DNA of 64,000 bases from Pelecanus crispus. Taxonomy: Eukaryota > Chordata > Aves > Pelecaniformes > Pelecanidae. Positions 1 to 12,975 of this stretch are shown piece after piece. Position 1 is the stretch's first letter. The number at the start of each line of letters is the position of its first letter. The notes under the pieces were generated by a model, which saw only the letters and a program-made list of their open reading frames with translations, searched no databases and was not told the DNA's origin. A program made the position numbers and the translations under genes. The stretch lies in contig NC_134653.1 of the NCBI RefSeq assembly GCF_030463565.1, positions 35,525,150-35,589,149 of the forward strand. Reading direction: 5' to 3'.

Positions 1-287
1 CTTCTGTCAAATATTTGTGTAAATCAGAGTTGACTTTTGTAATCCCTGTGTATTCTCAGGCCATGCAACACCATGTTACTCAGTGGGACAGTTGCATTGA
101 TAAAAGCAGCTGATGTTTAAGATTGGGCACTAAAGATGTGAGATGATGCGACTGTGGGCTGATTGTGAACAGAACACGGGCTCTCAGAACTGTGAAACTG
201 AGAGGGGAAAAAGTTAACACGGGCACTTAACCCTAATGTGGGATTTCTGTGGGTACCTCTTCTCCCATCTTACAAGCAAGTGCTTAG

Positions 288-1419
<1,132 letters not shown>

Positions 1420-1815
1420 AGGGATGAAGCTGGAGCCCAGCGTCAGAAGTCTAGTTTTATAGGCAACTGTCCTGTGATGTCAGTGGTGCAGCGTGTTTGC
1501 CACTTTATTATCTAGCTGAGCAGAACATGTGCTTAATCTTTGGGATGCTGAAAGAGATGAATGGGCTTCGGAGTGAATGTGGCAGTTTAAAAAAAAAAAA
1601 CCAAAAACAAACAAAACAATGAAAAAAAAAACAAAACAAAAAACTTCATATTTTGGACCTGCATATTTAGCTGTTTTTTGGACTGCAATTACTTCCCCTT
1701 TTGAGTTTCAAATATAAGACTGCTGCAGTCACATCAGAGTGTTAAGTGGTAAATCTTGTTTCTGTCATTCCCATTCTCTTTTGTTTAGATAATAAAGTTG
1801 TATTTCAAGTATCTC
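1420..1815 (+). other. RAN: RAN 3' untranslated region, proximal form
   Basis: Non-coding sequence from the RAN stop to just past the first AATAAA at 1791-1796. An A/C-rich stretch (1589-1644) made of A runs broken by single C bases lies inside it and could cause oligo-dT internal priming in cDNA data. The exact cleavage site cannot be read; about 1810-1820 is expected from usual spacing. Confidence 0.75.
1791..1796 (+). promoter_or_regulatory. RAN: Poly(A) signal AATAAA (proximal, RAN)
   Basis: Canonical AATAAA 372 bp after the RAN stop codon, followed by T/G-containing sequence. It is the first canonical hexamer downstream of the coding region. Confidence 0.7.
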
Positions 1816-2678
1816 TAAGCAAGTGAACTTTCATGCATTGTTAGGACAACTCTTCCAAGTGTTTTCTGTTCTTCAGTTGAGGCCAATGCTTGGTTGTCTC
1901 CTGCATTTCTCATTCTCTGTTCCTTTCCCTCTTGCTTCTCATGTTAGGCTCCTCTTGTGCAATTGGAGCTAACAGTTAACCTTCCCTTGATTTCCTGAAG
2001 CATATAATTAAAGCACCTGAGGAAAGCTGAACTAACTGCCAGGTAAAACTAAAGCAGTGAACACTTGACTGGTAAGTGTGACTGGAGCAGCGTTCCCACG
2101 CAAATGGGAATGTTTGTGGTCTGCAGGGTGTCTTGAGAGAAAAGTGTGTAGTTCAGCTTGCATATGCTACTGTTAGATACAGTCTCTCAACTCTAACTTT
2201 TAATAAGTTCTACAACATGCCTTCACAGAGCTCTGGTTTTTTTTTTTTTTAGTAGCTAGAAACAAATGGCATCTAGGTCTGTTTAGGTGACTTAAGCTGT
2301 ATCTTTGCATGGAATGTCATTCAGTAGAGCTGTAGCTGATTAAATAAACTCTCTCTAAGCATCTTAAAATTCACTAATTAGAAAACAGCTGTAGTTGAGC
2401 TAAAAAGCTCTTGGCTACAAACCAGTGTCTTAACTAAACCCACAGTTATATAAATACCTAGACTTTACTGTAACTGCACCAAGTTCTTAATTTGAAACTC
2501 TAGCTTATTACAGCACAAATGGTGGAAAAAGTCAACTTTTAACACTATCTTGTAGAGGCTAATCTTGGTCAATATTAGTACTGCTAGTAAACAAAACTAT
2601 AAGTTTAAGATACCATTTATCAGTAGTGTTTGAGTACATGAAGCCTTGAACTCTTCAGTTTTGTATTTTTGGTTTCCT

Positions 2679-2684
2679 AATAAA
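2679..2684 (+). promoter_or_regulatory. RAN: Possible distal poly(A) signal AATAAA (RAN)
   Basis: AATAAA followed within about 40 bp by TTTATTCC and TTGCATGTTTGTGT, a T/GT-rich downstream element. Another AATAAA at 2343-2348 has a weaker downstream context. A 3' UTR of about 1.3 kb would result if this site is used. This rests on the motif alone. Confidence 0.4.
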
Positions 2685-2699
2685 GTGGAGCATTTCATT

Positions 2700-5600
2700 T
2701 ATTCCTTTTAACTTGCATGTTTGTGTACATAACTCCTACTTGACTATTTATAACTATTCAACTATTTTGATACATAGGAGCAAAAAGTGTGGACTATGAT
2801 TATTACTTATGCAATACCGTTGTAAAGGAATCATGTTTAAGTGAGCGCAAGTTGGAGTTCTGTGGTTTACTGTTGCGTGTGGGGTTTTCTTTTAGCTGGT
2901 CAATGAGAAGCTGAGTTGTGGTGCTTAGGACCTGAAGCTTATTAATGAAAATAAGGAATGTCATACACTTGGCTTGTTAAAAGTCAAACTCCCACTTTAA
3001 CATTCCATTGAATCTTCTTGCTGCGTCATCTTGCTTTAACTTCATATTGTAGGTTCTTGCCTGTAGTGTTTACTAATTCACCTGTGCAACATCTTGGTTA
3101 ATACTGCTAGCTTGGCTTCTGCTGCTGCTTTACTAGGTGTGGTAGCTGTTTTGTCTTTAAGCTGTCTCGCTGCTTAAACACAAATTGATTTAGAAAACTT
3201 CAGGAGTTCTGTGGTATTTATATGCCTTAAGAAGAAAAACCAGCAGCACTGAAGTTACGTTTGTATTGTTTCATAGTGTGTGTATGGTGTCATCTTTACA
3301 ACTCGCACCCTGCACACAGGTACTAGCCTTAGTATGAATTCCTACAAAACAGCTGAGAAGACTTACGAAGAGTGAAATAGCGGTTATACTAGTCTTTAAA
3401 CAGCTATGAGCTTTGCTTTGGAGTCTTCAGTGTTACTTCCAAGTCTGCAAAAACTCGTCTCGGAAATAGTAATACTAGTCCTGCTGTAAAGTCATCTCTT
3501 CAACTGGAAATGGTTTGTGAGCGGAATGAAGTCCGCTTGTTGCAGTGTTAGACTTGGTTTGTCACATCCAGTCCCTGTTAATTGGTGATTATAAATAATG
3601 CAGATAGTCTTAATATGCATGTGCAGATTCCCCAGTTGAAGTTCGTTAACTATAATGCTTCTAGGAAGTTTTTCACTAGTTGGGTTTAGGCAAAATAAAA
3701 TTTTAATCTATTTAGTCAAGTAATAAGGCAAATAAAACTTGGGTTCTAAGAACCGCTGTACTAAATAGTCACATCAGTCTGTATTGGAGCTCTGCCATTA
3801 TCAGGGCTGAATGGACAAGACTGCAATCCTTTGTTGCAATACCTACTCTGTTCTACTTGACTGCTGGAGGGTTAGATCAGATGAATTGTAGGAGTTCTTG
3901 CGTTGCCTACACGCTGTTTGAGTTTTCCCACACTAAGGTCTCTGGTTTCAGATTGTTTTTTTTTTTAGTAACTTGTCATTGCAGACCATGCTCGGCTCTG
4001 TCAAAAGCGGGACGAGGTGCTGGCCCACTTACTGTTCCTAGTTCCATGAAGAAGCTGTGAGTTTTTAAGTGTCCAAGCCCAGAGGATTGTGTTAGAGTAG
4101 TTGGAAAACCAGTGCATGCGCAAAATAGGTAAGGCAAAAGCATTAGCTCAAGAAACTGGCACAGGAAATGTTTTGCTGCTTCTCAGTGAATGCTTAAATG
4201 AAGGACTGTTAAAGGCTGCCTTGCGAAAGCTGGTGTTGCCCTTGGATCTCCTAGGATTTCAACAGAGAATCTTTTAGAAACATCGGAGAACGCTTCTCTG
4301 CTACAACTGGAAGTCTGTATGCCAAGACGGCTGAAGTCTGCCCCTCTTAGGCTGCCAGTTACAGTACAACAAAACTTGTCTTTTTCTGTTAGAAATGGTT
4401 CGGTTGTGTTGCTAATACAGTCTTTAGTCTAAACTAGTGGAGAAAACAGTGCTGAGGGAAATTGTTCTGCCTTCACCTTCCTGAACCAGAAATACCTGGT
4501 TTGGTTGCAGCCAGTTGCTTTCCTGACCTGAATCAGTAGTACTGGGTACTTCCTCTCACCTGTGTTTTGGCAAGAGTTGATGGGGCACTTTTAAACCTGC
4601 ATTGATAGCAGTGTCTCACAAGTAACTGAAAAGCTAAATCTGCTGCTGCTTGGATCAGTTTTTCACATGGGTGCATTGATTTAGGCTGGTTTCATGTGTG
4701 TGTGTTGGTGTTTGCACTGACAAGACAAGTTCGCTTTCAAAAGGAATCTTTTTCCTAGCACAGGCTGCTATATGGGCATCACATGAAGGAGTTCTTCCTT
4801 GCATGTGTCCTGTAACACTTCTCATTATCTCTGCAGGTGGCCAAAATCAGGAAACATTTGAAGCTGGGGACTTGTGTTGGGAGAACAAGAATGGCTGTGC
4901 TGTCCTAGGCCAGCAGCTTTTTCAGACAACACCCAGGTCACAACACTCTGGAAACACCTGTAGGGATCTTCAGTCTTCATTGCCCTCTGGCTTGTTGGTA
5001 ACTGTCCTTGTGCTGCAAGCTGTTGCCTTCCCAGTAAAGAGGGCGAAAAAAGACTGATTCCTCTTTCTGATTTAGAGCTAGAGCTCACTCAGCTGCCTGA
5101 CAAATAATGTAAAGCTAAATGTGGAAGAATTTTATGTTTGAAAGGAAGGCTTGATATGATAACCTGTTTAACAGAGGTAGTGGGACTTACTGATGTGCCA
5201 AACCATAGCCTCTTCATATAGCTAGTTAGTGAATAATTGTAGCGATGTCAAAACATAAGGCATGCTATTTATACCAAGGCCTATACTGAGCCTAAACTTT
5301 CTTATCTTACAGATTTGAGTGTACAAGGCAAATAATGCTAATTGGGTTGTGCGGGTAATTCTCTTCCAGTTCACCAAGTGAACAGACTGGTCAAGGAGTG
5401 AATGACACTTCCCCAAAATGCTGGCATTCTACGAGCTGCATGGCTGAAATGGGCCAACGTTCATCTTGGGGTACTAGTTCAGTGCAGGAAAAGGTTGTTT
5501 GAATTTTGTTTTGGGTAGTCATAGTTGATATCTGTCTTGCTGTGATTGTGGAATTCTGTGATTAAGAAGAATCAGATTCCCATATTTCTACTGCTTGCTC

Positions 5601-6884
5601 AAGGGGAAAAAATGAGAATCTGAGGACAAATGCCACCAAATAATGCTATAAACAGCATTTTGTATTTTACATGGCACTAAAAAAGTTTTAATGTTTGATC
5701 CGCTATCTCTGAAGTCATTGTTTTAATACATGTAATGCAAACATTCAAAATAGAATTTCATCAATAGTTCCAGGTTACTAGAAGGCAGTGAGCTTGGTTT
5801 ACTGTCACCTATTTCCATGTTGACACTTGACTAATAAGGACTGAAAAGGGCAGCTAAAACAAAACCCCTGTAAGTGTAAAGTAGTCATAAACAGGAAGCT
5901 CGTAAGGTTGTTGTGATCAATAACATCTAAGAAGAAAACTTTAACTGGTGTCCTTCCTGTTATGATTGTCTAAGTGGCAAAATCGCCGACTATACCCTGA
6001 AGCATCAGGATCGTTCTTGATAGAGCTACTTAAGTCTCCTGTAGCAAGCATTAAGCTAAAGATAGCAAATTGAGTGGCTAATACAAATGGTTCTCGTTGG
6101 CTTTGAACATCTATTTCAGGTAAGAGTTAGCTGGCGTGAGCCAGTTCCGCAGTCCCATTTCCCAGTTGTAACACCAGTTCCTGTGGCTGCTACTTTAAGC
6201 TTTTTGCTACACAAAACCAGCGGTAACTTGCTGATGACTTTTTCACATCTTGGTGGCTTTTGCAAATAGTACTGGAGGGAAACGATGTGTGTCTTGCTTT
6301 TACTGAGAATATAAAAGGAAGTCAACTTTCCTGTCAGGCTTTTTTGATGCATTACATCATAAAAAAAAAAAAAGTTAAAATTTCCAGATCTCAGGTTGGG
6401 TTTGCAGGTCAAGTATTTAGGGAAAGAGCTCAAGCCAAAGAGGTTTGTTCCACTTATAAATAAAAACGTGGGTCATAATAAACAAGAAACCCCTGCCTGC
6501 ATTTTTGGGCATTAATCATTGCCTCTTGATTCTGGATCTAGTATTTTTATTTCTTATTTGGGTCCAGATGTTTTGTTGTACTCGAATACCTACATTGATG
6601 TCTCGTTGTAAGACTTACTTCAAACTATAGCAGACGAGTACAGTAACTCTTCCAAGATTATGTGTTTGAGATGCATCAGTCAGAAGTGCAGAAGTTGTTG
6701 CTGGGTGTGTGAGGCTTAAACCAGGTGAGAATAGCTCGTAGCTCGCTAGCTGAACAAGTCTCATGGAGCTTAAAAAGAAAAAAAAAAGCTTTGTTATGGA
6801 GACTGAGTGGTTACTGCATAATTCTTTTTCTCTTGCTAGCAAGCAGACGGTGTAGCATGTGAGAAGACGGGGTAATTCTCAATT
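2700..6884. other. Intergenic DNA, no recognised gene
   Basis: About 4.2 kb with only short frames, the longest 119 codons at 4698-5057 with no recognisable domain. No interspersed repeat is recognised. An A run at 6361-6373 and further AATAAA-like hexamers are present. The left part may still be read-through 3' UTR of RAN. Confidence 0.6.
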
Positions 6885-7600
6885 AAGGGATGGAGAGCAG
6901 CCCTGCAGAGAAGGACTTGGGGGTGCTGGGGGATGACAAGCTAGACACGAGCCGGCAATGTGCGCTGGCAGCCCAGCAAGCCAACCCCATCCTGGGCTGC
7001 ATCCCCGGCAGCGTGGGCAGCGGGGCGAGGGAGGGGATTCTGCCCCTCTGCCCTGCTCTGGGCAGACCCCCCTGCAGCCCTGCGCCCAGCTCGGGGCCCT
7101 CAGCACAAGGACACGGAGCTGCTGGAGCGGGGCCAGAGGAGGCCACAGAAATGCCCCGAGGGCCGGAGCCCCTCTGCTGCGGGGCCAGGCTGGGGGGCTG
7201 GGGGTGCTCAGCCTGGAGAGGAGGGGGCTGCGGGGAGGCCTGAGTGCGGCCTGGCAGCGCTGACAGGGGCCTGCGGGAAGGGGCGGGGGGGGCGAGCTTT
7301 TTAGCAAGGCCTGTTGTGACAGGACAAGGGGTGATGGGTTTAAACTAAATAAGGATAGATTTAGACTAGACATAAGAAAGAAATTGTTTGCACTGAGGGT
7401 GGTGAAGCACTGGAAGGGGCTGCCCAGAGAGGCGGTGGAGGCCCCATCCCCAGAACCATCCCAGGCCGGGCTGGACGGGGCTCTGAGCACCCTGGGCTGG
7501 TTAAAGCTGTCCCTGGCACTGCAGGGGCTGGGCTGGGGGGGCTCTAAAGGGCCCTTCCCACCCAAAGCACTCCATGATTCTGTGATAATTCCAGGCTGGA
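6885..7600 (+). mobile_element. CR1 LINE, 5'-truncated, decayed, + strand
   Basis: The sequence matches the 3' end of CR1 non-LTR retrotransposons. The start resembles the CR1 reverse-transcriptase tail ([30 protein letters not shown]). A later block reads [20 protein letters not shown], which is the known CR1 ORF2 C-terminus ([18 protein letters not shown]). It ends in the CR1 3' UTR with CCAAAGCACTCCATGATTCTGTGATAA. Frames are broken by shifts, so it is a dead copy. It is far more GC-rich than its flanks and contains G runs near 7280-7290. The left boundary is approximate. Confidence 0.9.
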
Positions 7601-7705
7601 GCGAAACTTTGGGGGGAGGAGGAGGAGATCGCTGGTGTGGTACCGGTCGGAGCCACGCGGTGGGGCGCGCTGCCCGCGGAGCGCCTCGGGGCGGGGGGGC
7701 CGAGC
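7601..7705. other. GC/CpG-rich block between two CR1 tails
   Basis: About 105 bp dense in CpG and G runs (GGGGGGAGGAGGAGGAG near 7610 and GGGGCGGGGGGGCC near 7689). It sits between a + strand CR1 tail and a - strand CR1 tail. It could be a remnant of the same or another element, or a small CpG-rich regulatory patch. Confidence 0.5.
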
Positions 7706-7760
7706 AGAATCATAAAATCATGGAATCCTCGAATCGTTTAGGTTGGAAAAGACCTTGAAG
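7706..7760 (-). mobile_element. CR1 LINE 3'-end fragment, - strand
   Basis: AGAATCATAAAATCATGGAATC followed by CGTTTAGGTTGGAAAAGACCTT is the reverse complement of the CR1 3' end (AAGGTCTTTTCCAACC then ATTCTATGATTCT repeats). Only about 55 bp remain. It lies tail-to-tail with the CR1 copy ending at about 7600. Confidence 0.85.
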
Positions 7761-10700
7761 TAAATGGGAACGCGGGGCCGGGGCTGCAGCAGCCGTGCCC
7801 GTTCGGGGCAGGAGCGCTGGGGCTGCCTGTAGGCTTGCGAACAGCAGCAGGTAGCGCAAAGATGAGTGCGGTAGCAGGTGGTAGTTGATAAAAATTTAAA
7901 ACACAGCAGGGAAGAGGGTTTTTTCTGCACAATGCTTCTATTTCTGGCAAAATAAGAAATATAACTGGACTTTTAATAGGCTTATTTTTTTTCTTTAAGT
8001 TAAATCTGCTAAGAGTGTGAAATACACCAAGACAGTGAATTACAGGAGGATTTTTGTCATCCTAACGCTGTTAGCATAGCAAAGCTAAGGCACTGCCATC
8101 ATGTACTTTCTCATTTTTTTCCTACTCTCCAGCAAATTTAGGTTAAAAAAAGACTTAAAAATCGGAGCTGCATAGAACCAGTCAACATCTTGATAACTGA
8201 TATTGAATTAAATATAACTTGACCTGGAAAGAAAAATATCCATGCATTAAGTGCTGCTCACCTAACCCTGATGCAAACCAAAAATCTGGTAAGGAGTATG
8301 CAGCAGTCAAATCTAGCACAGTCTTGTGTCATGTAACTTGTGGTTTGATCTCGCAGTCAAGTTACGGTATGAGTAGCGAAATGAACAGCAGGCTTGAAGG
8401 ATCGCTGTCCTGAGTATTGTAGTTCCTAGTTTGCTGTCAGGGGTTTCTAAACAAGGGAGAAAGGTGTTCCTCCACTCAGACCTTCAGATTGGAAATTAGA
8501 GTGGCTGGAAGAACTGCTCTGTGACAGTTTTCTCTAGTTATGCTGGAGAACACTATCTTTTGCAAGTTCCTCAGATGCACTCTGCGTATTTCGTAGGTGA
8601 TAAACTGCATCCGTGCTGTCCAGCTGGGGTCCCTGGTTCAGAGTGTGGAGTAAGCAACTGACTGACTCCATGCAGGCAAATTCCTGACGTAGTGCCTGCG
8701 GAACTTAGGGCAGCTATTGCACAGGAGGCTGCCTGAGCAGCGTGGCAAAAACCAACGTGGCATCTTTGGAAGCATAGCCTAGACTGTAAGATAACGCAAC
8801 GGGCAAAATGTTGCGTTAGGCAGTGAGACGACACCTCTGTTGTACAGGGCTGGACCCGTGAGAAGGAACGTGGGCGAACTCAAACGCAGGAAGAAGAAAG
8901 CACGGAAACAAACTGGGCCACCAGAAAGGCATGGAGAATAGTTGAAGACAGACATAAATTATGACTAGAGAACAAAATGTTCGCATGCTAATAATGTGAT
9001 AATGATTAATGCAACATTCTAAAGCATAACTAGTACCAATTATACTTGATGGAAGCTTGCTATTAGATATCAAAGGGAAGGGAAGAAAGCAGTAGGGGAA
9101 AGAAAGATGCAGATTGGAAAGGGAGGGGAAACGCCCAAACTCTCCTGGCAACCGAGAACTTCACTAGACGGATGGTTCTCCACCACAGAGAATTTAAAGA
9201 CCAGCTTGGTGTCCAACAAATTGCAAGAACTCCCTGTACCCGTACATGAGAGAGGCTGGTCATGCACCTGTGCTTTGCTTGAAAGCACTTTAGGCAGTAC
9301 TGACTGGATACCAGAGCAAAAAGCTTTAAAGAGAAGAGAAAGACCTAACGAAATAATTGGGTTTGAGTTTGTACCATCATTAATCTTTGTGGTGCACAGG
9401 TCAGTTGAGTTTGCTAGAACTTCTGTGATTTAAATGGAAGCTGCCTGAGAAAATCTGCTTTAACACCCTGCAACTTGAAGATTACTTGTCAGGTAGAGTG
9501 TTTTACCACTTTCTTGTAGATGAATAACCTGGATTTTTCCAGGTCAGGAGTTACTTCAGTAACATGTAAAGGATAAACATAAAGGATAAATGTGATTTAG
9601 GCATGTAACATATTCTGTGTTGCAGTTTGAAAGATCTATACCCTGGGGCAAGCCTTTTTCTATTACCCGTTTTATTACTCCTTTCACTTATTTCAGTTGA
9701 CTACTTTTGCAAGTGCGCTTCGAGTGCTTTGGTTACAGGCTTTTAAATGGGTAGGTGCTGTCCTTTTGATACGTGTGTATACAGTGTCTTGTGCAACTAG
9801 GACCACATTCTCACCTGGAAGCTTCAGCACAACATGTGAAACAATACTTTTATTTTTCATGTAAATATTATATATGGGCCTTGTGGAATAAATGCAACTG
9901 AAAATGTATAAAACCTTCTCTTCTGCCTCTGTAAAACTGATGGAAGAAAACAATGCTATCTGCTTGGGTTCATTAGGCTTTCAAAATTTGTATTTCAGTT
10001 GCTGTTGACCTCTATGGAGTGGATACTTGCTACTAGTGGCTGAACGCTAGCAGAGGACTAATGCTTTTATCCCCTTTGAGCAATGGATAAATCCTACTCT
10101 TAAATACATGGCATATATCGCTGGCTATTTAAAGTCTGACATGTTAAGTTTTGTAATGCCATTTTCACAGGTCCTGGCTTGACTAAGGAACTGTTTCTTC
10201 CTCGTTTAATTCTACAGATGTGAGTGTTGATCTGGTAGGTATTCCTTGATGATGGTCTCCTGCTTATCACCCCAGCTGGCTTTGCATGGGCTAAAAAAGG
10301 CTTGGAGCCCAAGAGAAGAAGGGAAAGACTTAATCTCTTGAAAAATCATTATTTCTAACTAATTAAAAAGGATCTGAAGAAGGTCACATCAGTTGTCTTT
10401 AGCTGCCAGTGACATCTGAAAATGACAGTTATTTAAGGAGCCTATGAAAATCACTGTGAGATTGACAAATCCTCTAGAAAAAGAAAAAGGGGGAATTTTT
10501 AATCTCCCTATCATATCCATTTTCATAGTCAAAATCACATTTTGAATGGTTGATTTTATTGTAGTTTGCTTTTCTGCAGTACGCATTAAGAACAGGGGCA
10601 GATACAAATGGGATTTTTCCTTTTGTTTATTGTTTTGAAAACATGGGGTGGTTTGGTTTTTTTTTTTCCTTTAGCCAGTTCCATGATTCCAGGGTGTGTC

Positions 10701-12892
10701 TTGTGATTTTAGGATCTTTGGGCTGGCTCTTGCAGCCAACAGATGTAAGTGATTTCTCTAGTCAGATTATTAAGCGTTACAGCAAAGTGAGGAACAAACC
10801 AACAGGAGTCACAGTGGGCAAGAGAGTGCATGGAAGAGACTTTATGCTAGGGTTTGGTTTGTGTATTTACCCTCTTCTGTCAATGGAGAGCTAAAACTCC
10901 AAGGCTCAGGACCTGAAATTGTGGGGCTTAGTCTGGATCTTAATTTTGGAATTCAGTTTTCATGCTTTTAAATAATGGGTTGCACTTCAGATTTGATGGC
11001 TCTTCAGATCTTAGTAAGAGCACAGATTTGGAAGCTGCTGCCAACATTTTAGCCAGCTCTCTACTTTCTGTCCCTACCATCTCATTGCTTTTGCCACTTA
11101 GATCTAAAGTAAGAAGGTAAAAAAGACAGGAACTGTGTTACTCCCCGTAGAAAAAAAGTCTTCAATATGTACATCTATAATAGGCTCAGATGTTCTTACT
11201 GAGAAGTAATTTGCAGTTTGGCTTCTGGGTGTATTCTCCATTTGTGCTAGTAAACTCGTTTCACAAAGCAGTTGAATGAAACTTTCATGGAGTTGCTTTA
11301 CCCAGAAGAGCAAGAGAGAATTAAGTAAGACTGTAAGAGAGAAACTGGCACAAATTCCAAAGGCAAAACTTTATCATGGTGAAATATTTCTGTAATGAAG
11401 AAAATCTGACTACCTGAATGACACCAAAAAATACGCAGTTACAGGCAGTGGCTTTTTGGAAAATAAAATCTGGCTTAATCACATAAAAAAAGAGTTTGTA
11501 TAATGTTTTATTTATACAATTATCCAGTTTTATGTAAGCTTGACAGTAAGGCTCAGATAACCAAAGTTTTTATTAAATAAAGTCTTTGGGATTTGCACAA
11601 AAGCCTAAACTACTTTGCAAAAATAAAATATTTTCTTCAGTGTATGGAGCAAGATGTTCAAGCCACTACCACAATACAAAAAAAAGGCTAATGAACAGGA
11701 TGATACAGTAAATAGACAATAAAATGAGTAATCCGATAACTATCAATTAGTAAGCAGGACCTCATCCAAAGAAAACTTAAATTGATAATTTGTTGTATGA
11801 TATTATTCACCTGTTTACTTGCTCTTTGAATCATCAGGCTCCATGTTTTCAGAAAGAATACATAAATTAGATCAGCTTAACATTACATATATAGCACGAT
11901 AAAAGTATTTTCATCTGATTAGGCCTAAATTTTATTGCCAAAAAGCTGTATTTTGTTTTCTGGCATCAATCAGCAACTTCTCATTTTCTTAATTAGAAAA
12001 ATATTTTTCCATGATATCTTTAGCCTTGTTGAATTAGCTCCAGGATTTCTGTTTGTTTTGCTCTTTCTTCAGTCTGAACTGTTCAGTTTGTCCTTTTCAG
12101 TATAATCAACTCAAAATTTAATGCAGTATTTTCATGAGCGTGGTCTACTTTCTAGATTTTGCCAACATATCTTGTACTACTTGATGTGTCCTAGGAACTG
12201 GAGTCATGCAATGGCCGCTGCCACCCTTGGATTGTCTTTTGTTAGATGGCATTGTGCAAATAGGAACTCTAATGCCTGAAATTCTTCTACCTGTGAAGCT
12301 TTTTTTCATAGCTTTTGTCGTTCTTTGCCAATCTGAGAAGCATGTGAGTTGCTCAGCAGCAGCTATCTTTGTGCAGGTGGATTCCTACCAGAGTTGGGGA
12401 CCCAGCAAAGAGCTCATGAAATAACTTGTTATGTGACATCTGATAGCTGCTCCTTCAGCATTGTGTTTGTGTAAGTGAAGGGCACAACTCTGAGAAGCTG
12501 CACTTTATCAAGAATCATCCTACTGTTAATCACAGTAATACAGTTGCTAATAAAATCTGTGTGTATTTATGACTGTTTCTCATGCTAGTAAAACTTCTAT
12601 GTCCCTCCCATACCATGCATTCTTTCAAAGGCAGTACTAGCTTGTGTAGCCTGTACAAAATCTTTATGCATAAACCTTTCCCATAAGGTCTAGAAAGTCT
12701 TGCTTTTATTTTTTTTATTAAAATTGTTCTTTATTATGCCTCGAGGGTTTTTTTTGTTATGTATTGGAAATTCAAATTTGCTGTATTTCAGGATTTGCAC
12801 TGAAAATCTTAGTGTTGATACTAGCCAAAGTTAATATTCTTTGACTGAGGAAAAAATGAAAGAGGAGAAATACAAATACATCAATCGCCTCA

Positions 12893-12975
12893 GAAGTCAC
12901 AGAATCATGGCAAAATACAGCTGGAATGGACCAAAAGAACTAATTTAGTTCATCCTCATGCTGCAAGGTAAGACT
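12893..12975 (-). repeat. Degenerate CR1-like tail, - strand (tentative)
   Basis: CACAGAATCATGGCAAAATA then GCTGGAATGGACC and TTTAGTTCATCC resemble a heavily mutated reversed CR1 3' end (AGAATCATAGAAT, GGTTGGAAAAGACC, TCATCCAGTCC). The match is spread over short words only. Confidence 0.4.

Noticed and set aside
4698..5057. 119-codon open frame downstream of RAN
   Set aside because: No recognisable protein features and no supporting splice or poly(A) context.
6879..7565. 228-codon open frame on the - strand, the longest in the window
   Set aside because: It is the antisense of the + strand CR1 copy. GC richness and a Pro/Ala/Ser-rich product explain the openness.
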